Translations under genes and position numbers: made by a program | The notes under the pieces: model-generated | What the model was told of the DNA's origin: nothing | What the model saw: the letters and a program-made list of their open reading frames with translations, nothing else | Databases searched by the model: none | Shown: piece by piece, positions 45,878 through 55,726 of the stretch | Numbering within the stretch: position 1 is the stretch's first letter | Layout: every line of letters begins with the position of its first letter | NCBI GenBank assembly: GCA_021775915.1 | Contig: JAJFGW010000035.1 | Span: 17,911 to 81,910 of the forward strand | Direction: 5' to 3' | Source: Alphaproteobacteria bacterium | GTDB lineage: Bacteria > Pseudomonadota > Alphaproteobacteria > Micavibrionales > Micavibrionaceae | Length of the DNA stretch: 64,000 bases

Positions 45878-46999
45878 ATGGCTACAGCGCAAGCTCTTAA
45901 TTGGTTTAAAACCAGTTTCTCTTTTAAGGCTTTCTTACAAGGCCTTGTTGTTGTTGCCGTTCTCTACTTTCTCGTTATTGTCTGGATATTCTTGAATGCC
46001 GGCAACACTCTCAAAAAGCAGCAAGACAGACTGGCATCACAAACAGTCATTATTGAATGGAGCGCCACAGCAGATCCGCAACAGGTTTCCGATAGCTCTC
46101 ATGACGCCCATTCTGATCAAACTGACCAAACAAAACAGCCGACAGATACCGCACCACAACACGTCAAATATACCCCGGCAAATATTTTAGAAAGCGGACT
46201 GGCCGATGCCCCGATAGATGGCCTTTACGAACAAGCGGAATCTGGTCACCGCCCTATCGTCCGCAAACAAGATTCTCTCACGGCCTTTAAAGCTTACAGA
46301 CGCCCCTTTGATGTTTATGCTTCTGACAACTCCCTTATCTCCATAGCAGTCGCAGGTTTGGGGTTATCTGACATTGCCACAGAATCCGCTGTGCGCTCTA
46401 TGCCGCCGGATGTTTCTTTTATTCTTTCCCCTTACGCCGCAACTCCTGATTTCTGGATTAGTGAATCCAGAGAGCGCGGCCATGAAGTCTGGTTAACCTT
46501 GCCGCTTGAAACGGAAAGCTACCCCGTGGACGATCCCGGCCCCCACACCATGCTCATCGGTGCGCCGGAACGAGAAAATCAGGCAAAAATGGATTGGCTT
46601 CTAACGCGCGGCGATGGTTATGTCGGTTTTGTAACCAGCTACCAACCGGATTTCATGAAGTCCCCCAATGATATGCGCCCCATTATCGGCAATATCTATC
46701 ACAGAGGGCTGGGCTTTGTAGATGGCTCCCCTCACCCCACTATGATTCCACAAACCATGGCTGTCGGCATGAAGGCGCCCTACTCGACCATTGATATCTG
46801 GATTGATATGCCGGAAGCTTCACAGGACTCTATCTCAAAATCTTTAGAAAAGCTGGAAGAGCTCTCCCGTAAAAAAGGATTTGCTGTCGGCGTTATTCAT
46901 ACTTTGCCTGTTAGCTATCAGCAGGTTCTAAAATGGATAGAGACCCTGCCGGATAAAAACCTGACATTGGTTCCCCTTTCTGCAACAACCGGATATTAG
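45878..46999 (+). CDS. divergent polysaccharide deacetylase (DUF610/YibQ-like)
   Basis: 373 aa. One N-terminal membrane anchor (GLVVVAVLYFLVIVWIFL, ~res 20-38) and a variable hydrophilic linker lead to the catalytic-like domain, with ISIAVAGLGLSDIATESAV, LPPDVSFILSPYA-type MPPDVSFILSPYAATPDFW and GHEVWLTLPLETESYP. Family members lie between ctpA and rppH or near envC in proteobacteria. Activity is unproven; envelope polysaccharide is the presumed substrate. Confidence 0.87.
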   Translation: MATAQALNWFKTSFSFKAFLQGLVVVAVLYFLVIVWIFLNAGNTLKKQQDRLASQTVIIEWSATADPQQVSDSSHDAHSDQTDQTKQPTDTAPQHVKYTPANILESGLADAPIDGLYEQAESGHRPIVRKQDSLTAFKAYRRPFDVYASDNSLISIAVAGLGLSDIATESAVRSMPPDVSFILSPYAATPDFWISESRERGHEVWLTLPLETESYPVDDPGPHTMLIGAPERENQAKMDWLLTRGDGYVGFVTSYQPDFMKSPNDMRPIIGNIYHRGLGFVDGSPHPTMIPQTMAVGMKAPYSTIDIWIDMPEASQDSISKSLEKLEELSRKKGFAVGVIHTLPVSYQQVLKWIETLPDKNLTLVPLSATTGY

Positions 47000-47015
47000 T
47001 TAAGAAGAAAAAAGA

Positions 47016-47477
47016 ATGAGCAACGAACTTCCCTATCGGGCCTGTGTCGGCATTACCCTATTTAACCATGAAGGCATGGTTTTGGTAGGAGAGCGTTTGG
47101 ATTCACCCGGTTCATGGCAAATGCCCCAAGGCGGCATAGATGAAGGCGAAACCCTCGAAGAAGCTTTCTACCGTGAAATGCTCGAAGAAATCGGCACCGA
47201 CCTCGCAGAGATTATCAAAGTACATGATGAGAAACTCAGATACGATCTGCCTTCACATCTCCTCCACAAACTCTGGAACGGCAAATATGCCGGGCAGGAA
47301 CAAACATGGATCGCCGCCCGCTTTACCGGAAGTGATGAGGACATCAACATAGCCGCCCACAGATTGCAGGAATTTCGTGCATGGCAATGGGTCGGGCTGG
47401 ATGAAATATTAGACCTGATCGTCCCGTTCAAACGCGACACTTACAAAGAAGTCATTGAAGCTTTTCAGGATTTGTAA
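47016..47477 (+). CDS. rppH: RNA 5'-pyrophosphohydrolase (Nudix)
   Basis: 153 aa. YRACVGITLFNHEGMVLVGERLD at the N-terminus, and the Nudix box GGIDEGETLEEAFYREMLEEIGT (~res 36-58). It removes pyrophosphate from mRNA 5' ends, which triggers decay. Last gene of the rsfS-rppH series; a REP-like inverted repeat follows. Confidence 0.95.
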   Translation: MSNELPYRACVGITLFNHEGMVLVGERLDSPGSWQMPQGGIDEGETLEEAFYREMLEEIGTDLAEIIKVHDEKLRYDLPSHLLHKLWNGKYAGQEQTWIAARFTGSDEDINIAAHRLQEFRAWQWVGLDEILDLIVPFKRDTYKEVIEAFQDL

Positions 47478-47488
47478 TAAATAACCCC

Positions 47489-47577
47489 GTCATTGCGAGG
47501 AAGCCATCAGGCTGACGCGGCAATCCAGTTTTTTCTCTTCCGAACTCTCTGGGTTGCTTCACTGCACTCGCAATGAC
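47489..47577. repeat. REP/MITE-like inverted repeat (GTCATTGCGAG family)
   Basis: 89 bp with perfect 11-bp ends GTCATTGCGAG / CTCGCAATGAC, and internal GCAATCCAG against CTGGGTTGC. A second, truncated copy is at 63971-64000. It fills the rppH-tolB convergent spacer and may terminate both. Confidence 0.85.
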
Positions 47578-47604
47578 GCCAGTGAGTTTATGTTGGTAAG
47601 TCTG

Positions 47605-48924
47605 TTAAGGATTAAGCGGAGACCAGGCAGGGTCGGAACCATCCACCGGGCTTGGCAACATGCGCTCGTTATATCCGGTTAAATCAATCGTATATATCTT
47701 GGCCTTGCGGCCTTCACCCTTTGGCCCTGTCGGGACTTCCTTGAAATAAGCCAGCACCCGGCCATTGGGTGACCATGTTGGCCCTTCAACATGATAAGCC
47801 GAGGTTATAAGTCGCTCCCCCGAACCGTCAGGACGGATCACGCCAATATAAAACTTCCCCTGAAAAATACGGGTAAAAGCAATCAAATCACCGCGCGGCG
47901 ACCAAACCGGGTTACCGTAACGCCCCTTGCCAAAGGTAATACGCTGCGCGCTACCGCCATTTACCGGCATCACATAAAGCTGCTGCGAGCCGCCACGATC
48001 CGATTCAAAGACAACGCGCTTATTGTCCGGTGCAAAGGAAGGGCTGGTATCAATCGCAGGATTTCTTGTCAGACGCACGGCCTTTCGTGTACTCAAATCC
48101 ATAGTGTAAATATCACTATTGCCGTCCTTGGCCATACTCATAACGACCTTCCGGCCATCCGGAGAAAAGCGCGGCGCAAAAGTCATACCCGGGAAATTGC
48201 CCAGCACTTCCTGCTTTCCGGTATCAATGTCATATAAATAAACCCGCGGCTTCCTGTTATAATAAGCCAGATAGGTAATGAGTTGCTGGTTCGGAGAAAA
48301 ACGCGGTGTCAAAACCAGTGTGTTTCCGTCCGTCAGATAATGATGGTTAGCGCCATCCTGATCCATAATAGCCAGCCGTTTTTTACGATTGGCCGGTGAC
48401 CCGCTTTCAGCGATATAAACAATACGGGAATCAAAATACCCCTCTTCACCAGTTATGCGCTTATAAATCTCATCAGAAACAATATGCGCAATCCGGCGCC
48501 AATTCTGCGACGTTGTTGTATAAGCCATACCGCTGAGCTGTTTCTCGCTAAAAACATCCCAAAGGCGAAACTCTACTCTTGTGCGACCATCTGCCGTCCG
48601 TGTAACGGTTCCTGTAATCAAAGCCTGCGCATTAATCGCCCGCCAGTCGCCAAAACGCGGCCCTTGTTCATGAATAGACTTGGCATCCTGAATAAAAGCC
48701 CGAGGACTAATCGGCTCAAACAGCCCTGTCCGTTCCAGATCCTCACTGATAACAATCGGCATGCGCTGCGCCACCTGCGCATCCGCCCCCGGTTCCGCAT
48801 AAAACGTGCTAATGGCAATCGGTAGAGCTTCCACCGTAGCGGCGTCAACCGTGATCTTGACTTCGGCATGCGCCGTCAAAGGCACAAAAACCAATAAAAC
48901 CAGGCTATATAATATATTCTTCAT
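47605..48924 (-). CDS. tolB: Tol-Pal system beta-propeller protein TolB
   Basis: 439 aa periplasmic protein. The signal peptide ends at TAHAE. An N-terminal TolB_N domain is followed by a six-bladed propeller with repeated FSPDGRKV / FAPDNKRVVFESDRGG / WSPRGDLIAFTR blades. It lies 12 bp after tolA. No pal gene follows within the window; the next sequence is the REP-like repeat, so pal must be elsewhere. Confidence 0.97.
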   Translation of the reverse strand: MKNILYSLVLLVFVPLTAHAEVKITVDAATVEALPIAISTFYAEPGADAQVAQRMPIVISEDLERTGLFEPISPRAFIQDAKSIHEQGPRFGDWRAINAQALITGTVTRTADGRTRVEFRLWDVFSEKQLSGMAYTTTSQNWRRIAHIVSDEIYKRITGEEGYFDSRIVYIAESGSPANRKKRLAIMDQDGANHHYLTDGNTLVLTPRFSPNQQLITYLAYYNRKPRVYLYDIDTGKQEVLGNFPGMTFAPRFSPDGRKVVMSMAKDGNSDIYTMDLSTRKAVRLTRNPAIDTSPSFAPDNKRVVFESDRGGSQQLYVMPVNGGSAQRITFGKGRYGNPVWSPRGDLIAFTRIFQGKFYIGVIRPDGSGERLITSAYHVEGPTWSPNGRVLAYFKEVPTGPKGEGRKAKIYTIDLTGYNERMLPSPVDGSDPAWSPLNP

Positions 48925-48936
48925 TACAAATCTTTC

Positions 48937-49734
48937 CTACAACATGCTCCGGGGATCGAAGGTCACAGTTATGGTCTTCCAGAGATCGTACTTATTGGGC
49001 GGCAAGTCAAGAGGGCTGCAACGGAATATGGCTCTCTGGGCGCTATCGGCTGCCGCCCTGAAATAGCTATCGGTACTATAACGTAATCGGTTCTCTATAC
49101 GTACATCCCGCACAGTCCGATCCGGATTCATAAACAACTTTAAATCAACAACAAGGTCCTCCGCATAGCGCGCCCCGGACATAACGCTCCAGCACTGACT
49201 AAGCTGGCTTTTAAGAGAGGCCAGTTCATTCACGCTCATTTTAGCGGAAAACCGTGTCATCAACGAGGATTGCTCTCCCCTGCGCGGTTTTGCGTCCTGT
49301 ACCGGCGTCTCTTCCGTTGGCATCAGGTTTCTGAGCAGAGATTTGAACTCATCAGGCTGCTCTTCTTCCTCCACAGGTTTGGCAGGTTTCGGCGGTGGTT
49401 TTTTGGGTTTGGCTATTTCCGCAGGCACAGGCGGCTTTGGCGCCACAGGACGCGGCGGTTTCTTGGCAACCATCTGCGGCGCAACCGGTTTGGGCGGCTT
49501 TTTCTTAAGCTGTTGCGGTGGCTGACGTTTTGTTTTCTCCTGCTTTTTCTCTGTTTCAGGGGCCTCTATAAGCTCAACCGTAATAGGTGTGTCAATAACC
49601 GGAAGCTCCGGCTTAATATAAGGCAACCCGACAATAGCAATAACCACAATAATCAGATGAAAAACCACCGATCCTGTCAGAGGCCCCTTCATGTATGGCT
49701 CGAAAAACGTATGATTATGCGTTGCTGCGGCCAT
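48937..49734 (-). CDS. tolA: TolA-like envelope protein
   Basis: 265 aa. One N-terminal membrane helix (GSVVFHLIIVVIAIVGLPYI, ~res 20-40) and a proline/lysine-rich linker (KKPPRPVAPKPPVPAE) that spans the periplasm. The C-terminal TolA/TonB-like domain carries VVDLKLFMNPDRTVRDVRIENRLRY. It is shorter than E. coli TolA, as usual in alphaproteobacteria. Starts on the base after the tolR stop. Confidence 0.93.
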   Translation of the reverse strand: MAAATHNHTFFEPYMKGPLTGSVVFHLIIVVIAIVGLPYIKPELPVIDTPITVELIEAPETEKKQEKTKRQPPQQLKKKPPKPVAPQMVAKKPPRPVAPKPPVPAEIAKPKKPPPKPAKPVEEEEQPDEFKSLLRNLMPTEETPVQDAKPRRGEQSSLMTRFSAKMSVNELASLKSQLSQCWSVMSGARYAEDLVVDLKLFMNPDRTVRDVRIENRLRYSTDSYFRAAADSAQRAIFRCSPLDLPPNKYDLWKTITVTFDPRSML

Positions 49735-50166
49735 TCACCTACCCGGCTCCGATAGCAGGGCAACCTTGCGGAAACCAGCCTTGTTCAGTGCCCCTAAAAC
49801 GTCCATAACCTGACCATAACCCAGAGATTGGTCTCCACGAATAAAAATACGCCGGTCCGGGGTGTCCTTCGTCATGGCAGATAAAAGATTGATCAAGCGA
49901 TCGCGCTTTACTTCCGTTTCTCCGATAAAAATTTTCCCCTTGGCCGTAATGCTAATTTCCAGAGGCTTGTTATCCTCCTCGGTTATGGCCTTGGCATCGG
50001 ACTGCGGCAAGTTAATATCCACGCCCGACGTCAATAATGGCGCGGTAATCATAAACACAACCAGCAACACGAGCATCACATCCACAAAAGGCGTAACATT
50101 AATTTCCGACATCGGACGATAAGCCCGGCTCCTGCCTCCTGCTTGTCCTACGCGTCCCACTCCCAT
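49735..50166 (-). CDS. tolR: TolR (ExbD-type proton channel subunit)
   Basis: 143 aa. SEINVTPFVDVMLVLLVVFMITAPLL holds the single membrane helix with the proton-path Asp. The periplasmic domain follows. It abuts tolQ and tolA with no spacing. Confidence 0.96.
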   Translation of the reverse strand: MGVGRVGQAGGRSRAYRPMSEINVTPFVDVMLVLLVVFMITAPLLTSGVDINLPQSDAKAITEEDNKPLEISITAKGKIFIGETEVKRDRLINLLSAMTKDTPDRRIFIRGDQSLGYGQVMDVLGALNKAGFRKVALLSEPGR

Positions 50167-50919
50167 TTAGGCCACCTTCCTTGCAGTATCATTTTCCTGT
50201 GTATCCAGATGCCGCGACAAAATCGCCGAAAACTCACTCACAAACGCGTCTAACCTGTCCGCGTAACGATCAAGGCTATTGGTGAAAATATTATAGGCAA
50301 GCACCGCCGGAATAGCCGCCACAAGCCCCAGGGCTGTTGCAAACAAAGCCTCGGCGATACCGGGCGCAACAACGGCAAGGCTGGTGTTATTCGTGCTGGC
50401 AATAGCGGTGAAGCTGTTCATAATTCCCCAAACCGTACCAAATAGCCCGATAAAGGTCGCCGTAGAGCCAATGCTGGCCAAAAACGTCATGCCACGCTCA
50501 AGCGTGTTCATTTCTTTATTGATGACCGTTGCCATCGCCCGTTCAACACGCTGCTTAAGGCTCGCCTGCAAACTTTCCTTGGCAGGGACACCGCCTGAAA
50601 CACCATTATTCCATTCTTCCATACCCGCGCAAAATGATTTAATTACAGGGTCTTGCGCACCTTTCTTCACACGCTGGTACAGCTTATCCAAAGGCTCCCC
50701 AGACCAGAATGAATCCTCAAACTTCGCCGCCCGCTTGTTCAGCTTTTTGAGCGTCGCGCGCTTTTCAAAGATAATGCTCCAGCTCCACACAGACGCAAAA
50801 ATCAGGATCATCATCACAAGCTTAACGATCAAGTCGGCTTCCAGAAACAGTCCAACCATCGACATATCACCGCTAAAACTATCTCCTACGGCAGCGGCAT
50901 CTACAGCTCTATCAGTCAT
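50167..50919 (-). CDS. tolQ: TolQ (MotA/TolQ/ExbB family)
   Basis: 250 aa, three membrane helices (~res 26-46, ~150-170, ~190-210). FIGLFGTVWGIMNSF and IAEALFATALGLVAAIPAVLAYN are the ExbB/TolQ signatures. It overlaps ybgC by 8 bp, the standard ybgC-tolQRAB order. Confidence 0.97.
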   Translation of the reverse strand: MTDRAVDAAAVGDSFSGDMSMVGLFLEADLIVKLVMMILIFASVWSWSIIFEKRATLKKLNKRAAKFEDSFWSGEPLDKLYQRVKKGAQDPVIKSFCAGMEEWNNGVSGGVPAKESLQASLKQRVERAMATVINKEMNTLERGMTFLASIGSTATFIGLFGTVWGIMNSFTAIASTNNTSLAVVAPGIAEALFATALGLVAAIPAVLAYNIFTNSLDRYADRLDAFVSEFSAILSRHLDTQENDTARKVA

Positions 50920-51310
50920 CTTTTTTCAAAACCTCTTTTAAATTATCCGGCAAACGCACCGGCTTTCCATTCGTTCCAACGCAAACCAAAGTCACGCCCA
51001 TTTCAAATAGCGTGCGATCATGGCAAAAAATTGTCTGTTTCATGAAAAAACTCGCGTTTTTAATAGATTCAACAGATGTTTCCACACGCAACATGTCATC
51101 CAGATAAGCAGAAGCACTATAATCAGCCTCCAGATGCCGAACAACAAAGATAAACCCTTCACGCTCCATTAATGGTTTATTCTCAAAACCCGCGCAGCGC
51201 AAGAGTTCCGTACGTCCTCGCTCACAGAATTTTAAGTAATTCGCATAGTAAACAATCCCGCCCGCATCGGTATCTTCGTAATAAACGCGAATATCCATTG
51301 AATGCGTCAT
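50912..51310 (-). CDS. ybgC: YbgC acyl-CoA thioesterase
   Basis: 132 aa hot-dog thioesterase. [31 protein letters not shown] contains the catalytic Asp. It is commonly the first gene of the tol operon and here overlaps the ruvB stop (ATGA) and tolQ. Confidence 0.95.
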   Translation of the reverse strand: MTHSMDIRVYYEDTDAGGIVYYANYLKFCERGRTELLRCAGFENKPLMEREGFIFVVRHLEADYSASAYLDDMLRVETSVESIKNASFFMKQTIFCHDRTLFEMGVTLVCVGTNGKPVRLPDNLKEVLKKDD

Positions 51311-52344
51311 TCGTCCAGCAAATCCATCTGGCTGGAATTGGTTGGTTTCAGCCCCAAATACTTAAAACCCTTCGCCGAAAGCACACGCCCGCGCGGGGTG
51401 CGCTGAACCAGCCCCTGCTGCATCAAATACGGCTCAATGACATCCTCGATCACGTCGCGCTCATCAGACAGCGCTGCGGCCAATGTTTCCACCCCCACCG
51501 GGCCACCGCCGTAATTCTCGGCAATACATTGCAAATAACGCCTGTCCATCATATCAAGGCCACTGGAATCAACGTCCAGCTTTTGCAGCGCCTCATCGGC
51601 GGCTTTCGCATCAATTTCTTTGGTTTTTAGCACATGGGCAAAATCACGAACGCGCCGTGTCAGGCGTCCGGCAATACGCGGTGTCCCGCGCGAGCGTCGC
51701 GCAATTTCAAGTGCGCCTTCTTCGCTTAAGCCTATAGACAGCAATCCGGCCGTGCGTTTAACAATCAGAGCAAGCTCATCCGGTGAATAAAATTCCAACC
51801 TCAAAGGTATCCCGAAACGATCACGCAACGGAGCCGCCAGCAAGCCACTGCGCGTTGTCGCGCCGATCAGCGTAAAAGGCGGCAAATCAATCTGCACCGA
51901 GCGTGCCGCCGGGCCTTCACCAATAATCAAATCAAGCTTACCATCCTCCATCGCCGGATAAAGAATTTCCTCCACAATCGGATTAAGGCGGTGAATTTCA
52001 TCAATGAACAGTACCTCATGCGCCTCAAGATTGGTCAGGATTGCCGCCAGATCGCCTGCTTTAGCCAGAACGGGGCCTGACGTTGCCCTAAACCCGACGC
52101 CTAGCTCCTTGGATATAATCTGCGCCAATGTTGTCTTGCCCAGCCCCGGCGGGCCGAAGAGCAGCACATGATCCATAACATCGCTACGGCTACTGGCAGA
52201 TTCAATAAAGACCCGTAAATTGCTTCGCAAAGAGGGCTGGCCAATAAAATCATCCAGCCTTAAAGGCCGCAGTGACTTTTCAGGATCATCAAGCTCCTGC
52301 TTTTCAGCTTCCAGATCAGGGTTCTTTTCAAGAACTTCACTCAC
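51307..52344 (-). CDS. ruvB: Holliday junction helicase RuvB
   Basis: 345 aa AAA+ motor. Walker [10 protein letters not shown] (~res 65), Walker [10 protein letters not shown], sensor GATTRSGLL, and the C-terminal winged helix [16 protein letters not shown]. It overlaps ruvA by 4 bp. Confidence 0.98.
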   Translation of the reverse strand: MSEVLEKNPDLEAEKQELDDPEKSLRPLRLDDFIGQPSLRSNLRVFIESASSRSDVMDHVLLFGPPGLGKTTLAQIISKELGVGFRATSGPVLAKAGDLAAILTNLEAHEVLFIDEIHRLNPIVEEILYPAMEDGKLDLIIGEGPAARSVQIDLPPFTLIGATTRSGLLAAPLRDRFGIPLRLEFYSPDELALIVKRTAGLLSIGLSEEGALEIARRSRGTPRIAGRLTRRVRDFAHVLKTKEIDAKAADEALQKLDVDSSGLDMMDRRYLQCIAENYGGGPVGVETLAAALSDERDVIEDVIEPYLMQQGLVQRTPRGRVLSAKGFKYLGLKPTNSSQMDLLDE

Positions 52345-52961
52345 GAAGAAAGCTCCTTAAGTGCTAGCTTAATAATGTCATTTAATTTACTGTTATCATT
52401 TGATTTTTGCTTTGCCTGCAATACGGCAGCATAAGCATCGCTGCGCCCATACCCCAGATTAACAAGCGCAGAAACCGCATCCTGATCCAGAGCACCACCA
52501 CCATCTTTGCCGCCGGATTCAACAGCAGAGGCTTTTAACTTTTTAGGCTCAAGGTCAATCTTTCCGGCCTTGTCCTTCAGCTCGGTCAAAATACGCACCG
52601 CCAGCTTTGGCCCCACGCCTTCCGCTCTTGTTAACGCCGTTTTGTCCCCCGAAGCAATCGCAAAACCAAGCTGGTCCGGCGGGGTTACACCCAAAATAGC
52701 CATCCCCGCTTTGGCACCCACGCCCTGCACGCTTGTCAAAAGTCTGAACCATTGTTGCTCGGAGGCTTCCAGAAAGCCGAAGAGATTAAACGCGTCCTCG
52801 CGGATCTGCGTATCAATCAACAGAGACACCGGCTCACCAACCTGCCCCATGCGTGAGAGCGTGCGCGGGCTAGCGGCAACCTGATACCCCACACCATTCA
52901 CATCAAGTATCAGGAAACTCTGAGAAACGCTGTCTAATATACCTGATAATTTTGCTATCAT
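52341..52961 (-). CDS. ruvA: Holliday junction protein RuvA
   Basis: 206 aa. The N-terminal OB fold ([28 protein letters not shown]) precedes the HhH domain ([37 protein letters not shown]) and the C-terminal RuvB-binding domain ([16 protein letters not shown]). It overlaps both neighbours by 4 bp. Confidence 0.97.
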   Translation of the reverse strand: MIAKLSGILDSVSQSFLILDVNGVGYQVAASPRTLSRMGQVGEPVSLLIDTQIREDAFNLFGFLEASEQQWFRLLTSVQGVGAKAGMAILGVTPPDQLGFAIASGDKTALTRAEGVGPKLAVRILTELKDKAGKIDLEPKKLKASAVESGGKDGGGALDQDAVSALVNLGYGRSDAYAAVLQAKQKSNDNSKLNDIIKLALKELSS

Positions 52962-53446
52962 AAATTCACTCTCTTCCTTGATTCAGCATGATGCGCGTGA
53001 CAAATCGCAATCGCAAGGGCATCCGCCTCATCCTCTGTAGGTTTTCCACTTTTCGGAAGCAAAACTTTAATCATCATGCCTATTTGGTCTTTTGTCGCAT
53101 GCCCCGTGCCCACGATCGATTTTTTAACAAGGTTGGCGGCATATTCATGGACTTCCAGTCCCTGCCGCGCCGGAGCGACCATACAAACGCCGCGCGCCTG
53201 CCCCAATTTCAAAGCCGACGCCGGATTACGGTTTACAAAAGTTTCCTCAACCGCCGCCATATCCGGCAGCCATTGCCTTACGACTTTCGTTAGCCCGTCA
53301 TCAATTTCAGAAAGCCGCGCATATAAAGGCAACCCAGCCTGCGTCTTCACCAGACCACAGCCTAAAAACTTTAGGCTATTACCTTCACTTTCGATGATAC
53401 CCCATCCGGTTTTTTGCAAACCAGGATCAATCCCTAGAATCCTCAT
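52958..53446 (-). CDS. ruvC: Holliday junction resolvase RuvC
   Basis: 162 aa endonuclease. MRILGIDPGLQKTGWGII starts with the first catalytic Asp, then AAVEETFVNRNPASALKLGQARG and DEADALAIAICHAH with the last acidic residues. The ATG at 53446 is used; the track's TTG lies within the upstream repeat-like sequence and would add a non-homologous leader. Confidence 0.96.
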   Translation of the reverse strand: MRILGIDPGLQKTGWGIIESEGNSLKFLGCGLVKTQAGLPLYARLSEIDDGLTKVVRQWLPDMAAVEETFVNRNPASALKLGQARGVCMVAPARQGLEVHEYAANLVKKSIVGTGHATKDQIGMMIKVLLPKSGKPTEDEADALAIAICHAHHAESRKRVNL

Positions 53447-53511
53447 ATGACCATTTAAGCACAGAGAACACAAAGTGAACAGAGGGAATGTTAAATTATA
53501 TCAATCAAGGC

Positions 53512-54267
53512 TTATTGAGACGCCAAAAGCTTTTCCATCACTTCATCACTGACTTCGAAGTTTGTGGTAACGGTTTGCACATCATCGTTATCTTCGAGCA
53601 CATCAATCAGCTTCAAAACGCTGGATGCCTGATCTTCTGTTACTTCAGCCATTACATTAGGCTGCCACACAAGGCCTGCGCGCTCCGGCTCACCCAGCTT
53701 GGCTTCCAAAGCCTCACGCACGGCAGAGAAGTCATCCGGATCGCTCGTAATAACATGCCCATCATCATCGGAAGCACAATCAGCAGCCCCCGCCTCAACC
53801 GCCGTTTCAAACATGCTTTCCGCATCTGCCTTGTCCGCCGGGTAAATAATTTCACCCACACGATCAAACATAAAGTTAACCGAGCCGGTCTCCCCAAGGT
53901 TTCCACCAAGCTTCGTAAAATATGAGCGCACTTCACCCGCCGTACGGTTTTTATTGTCCGTCAAAGCATCAACAATCACCGCAACCCCGCCAGGGCCATA
54001 GCCCTCATAGCGCATCTCAACATAATCGTCACCTTCGCCACCGCCAACGCCCTTTCTAACCGCATTTTCAATATTGTTTTTAGGCATTGACTGCCCCTTG
54101 GCTGTCACGATAGCCAACCGTAAACGGGGATTCATGTCCGGGTCACCACCGCCCATCTTTGCCGCAACGGTTATTTCCCGCCCCAACTTGGAAAAGATTT
54201 TAGCGCGTTTTTTGTCCTGCGCACCTTTACGATACTGAATATTTGCCCATTTGGAATGACCTGCCAT
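53512..54267 (-). CDS. YebC/PmpR family protein
   Basis: 251 aa. [32 protein letters not shown] is the universal family N-terminus, and [19 protein letters not shown] the signature. These proteins act as transcriptional regulators or relieve ribosome stalling. It is upstream of ruvC in the classical yebC-ruvCAB order. Confidence 0.96.
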   Translation of the reverse strand: MAGHSKWANIQYRKGAQDKKRAKIFSKLGREITVAAKMGGGDPDMNPRLRLAIVTAKGQSMPKNNIENAVRKGVGGGEGDDYVEMRYEGYGPGGVAVIVDALTDNKNRTAGEVRSYFTKLGGNLGETGSVNFMFDRVGEIIYPADKADAESMFETAVEAGAADCASDDDGHVITSDPDDFSAVREALEAKLGEPERAGLVWQPNVMAEVTEDQASSVLKLIDVLEDNDDVQTVTTNFEVSDEVMEKLLASQ

Positions 54268-54508
54268 AACATCCTGCCACTTTGTTAATATTAAAATCTT
54301 CTAGAAAATGCCGGATTTCCGGGCTTGAAGCAACCCCTCAGACCTTTTTTAGGTATATCAGCGTTTTACTCCTCAAGAAAAAATGCTATCATATTGAATA
54401 TACAGCGCTTTTTTTGCTGTAATCTTAATATTTTATCAACCGCCTAGCCTTTACAATGGTAAGCGGTACTGAATAACAAAAAATTTATAATTAACGGCAA
54501 GGGAACAT

Positions 54509-55129
54509 ATGACTTACCAGCTACACAGAATCAGTGTCCTGGTTGTGGAAGATAACCAGCCAATGCTAGACATCGTGAAGTCTCTTCTGGTGACTTTTGG
54601 TGTGGGGCATGTTGTTGGTGCCCAAAATGGTGAAATCGGGTTCAAACGCTTTTGTGAGTATAACAACGATATTGTCATCGCCGACTGGATGATGAAGCCC
54701 ATGGATGGCATTTCCTTTACCCGTATGGTCAGAAATGATTCCAAAAGCCCCAACCCTTACGTCCCTGTTGTTCTTATGACCGGCTTTAGTGAAAAACGCC
54801 GCGTGCTACAGGCGCGCGATGCCGGGGTTACTGAGTTCCTGGTCAAACCCTTCAACGCCAGAGATTTGTACCGGCGCATTGTTCAGGTTATTGAACGTCC
54901 CCGGCAATTTGTGCGGGCGCCTGACTTTTTTGGCCCGGACCGGCGCCGCAAAAAACCAAAGGGGAAATATGAGGGGCCCTACAAACGTGAAAGCGATATA
55001 CAAAATCCGGACATTATTAAGGTACTACAAAAACAACAAAAAGATGCTCACGATACTCTTGAGCGCATCCGCGAAAAAGAAGGCCTGGGCAAAGGTGATA
55101 AATTTGATCTGGGCCCGGATTCCTATTAA
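54509..55129 (+). CDS. response regulator with C-terminal extension
   Basis: 206 aa. A receiver domain (~res 7-125) shows the acidic pocket VVEDNQ, the phospho-acceptor Asp in IVIADWMM, the Thr in VLMTGFS and the Lys in FLVKPFN. There is no DNA-binding domain. Instead a basic linker FFGPDRRRKKPKGKYEGPYKR leads to a helical tail (DIIKVLQKQQKDAHDTLERIREKEG). The next gene starts within 6-18 bp, so the pair probably works together. The output mechanism is unknown; protein-protein interaction is likely. Confidence 0.88.
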   Translation: MTYQLHRISVLVVEDNQPMLDIVKSLLVTFGVGHVVGAQNGEIGFKRFCEYNNDIVIADWMMKPMDGISFTRMVRNDSKSPNPYVPVVLMTGFSEKRRVLQARDAGVTEFLVKPFNARDLYRRIVQVIERPRQFVRAPDFFGPDRRRKKPKGKYEGPYKRESDIQNPDIIKVLQKQQKDAHDTLERIREKEGLGKGDKFDLGPDSY

Positions 55130-55135
55130 CGGTTA

Positions 55136-55726
55136 ATGGAAACAATGATGAGTGAAGATAAAACTAAAGACACCCCTGTTCATTTTAATCAGGAACGAAA
55201 GCGTAAGGCTGAATTCATAAAGCCTCCTAATACGTTAAAGGCCAAAGTAGGGTCTGGTGGTCTTAGTGACAAAATTCTGGAAAAAGCACAGCTCCTGCTT
55301 GAAAATAATGCCGTGGACTTCCAACCACTGGCAGAGATGTATTTAGGCACCATGATTAAGGGCATTGAATACGCAAAAAGCCCTAACCCCAAGGAAGATA
55401 AAGAAAATATCATCTCCGCCATGCTTTACCCTGCGATGCAGCTCAAAGCCAATGGCGGCATGTTTCATTACCAGCTTGTAACAATCATTTCGGACCGGCT
55501 GGTGCAATTCCTTGAAGTTATTGAAAACCCGGACATCGATGCTGTTGAAATTGTTCTCGCTTTTCACACCACTATTCGTGCCGTTATCCTTGGTAAAATT
55601 ACCGGCACTGGTGGTCGCCACGGTGAAGAGCTGGTTGCCGCTCTGGATGAAGCCTGCATGCGCTACTTTGAAAGATACCCGGAAAACAAATCGGGCGCCC
55701 CGCAAGATTACGACACTAAATTCTAA
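55136..55726 (+). CDS. hypothetical partner of the response regulator
   Basis: 196 aa, family not recognised. It is predicted largely helical, starts with a charged segment (VHFNQERKRKAEFIKPPNTLKAKVGSGGLSDKILEKAQ) and has no signal peptide or membrane helix. Three in-frame ATGs (55136, 55145, 55148) are possible; GGA lies 7 bases before 55148, so that start may be the true one. It is immediately downstream of the response regulator and converges on the phosphoesterase gene with a 4-bp overlap. Confidence 0.75.
   Translation: METMMSEDKTKDTPVHFNQERKRKAEFIKPPNTLKAKVGSGGLSDKILEKAQLLLENNAVDFQPLAEMYLGTMIKGIEYAKSPNPKEDKENIISAMLYPAMQLKANGGMFHYQLVTIISDRLVQFLEVIENPDIDAVEIVLAFHTTIRAVILGKITGTGGRHGEELVAALDEACMRYFERYPENKSGAPQDYDTKF

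Noticed and set aside
49270-49755. Arg/Phe-rich 161-codon plus-strand ORF opposite tolA
   Set aside because: Shadow of the proline-lysine-rich tolA linker.
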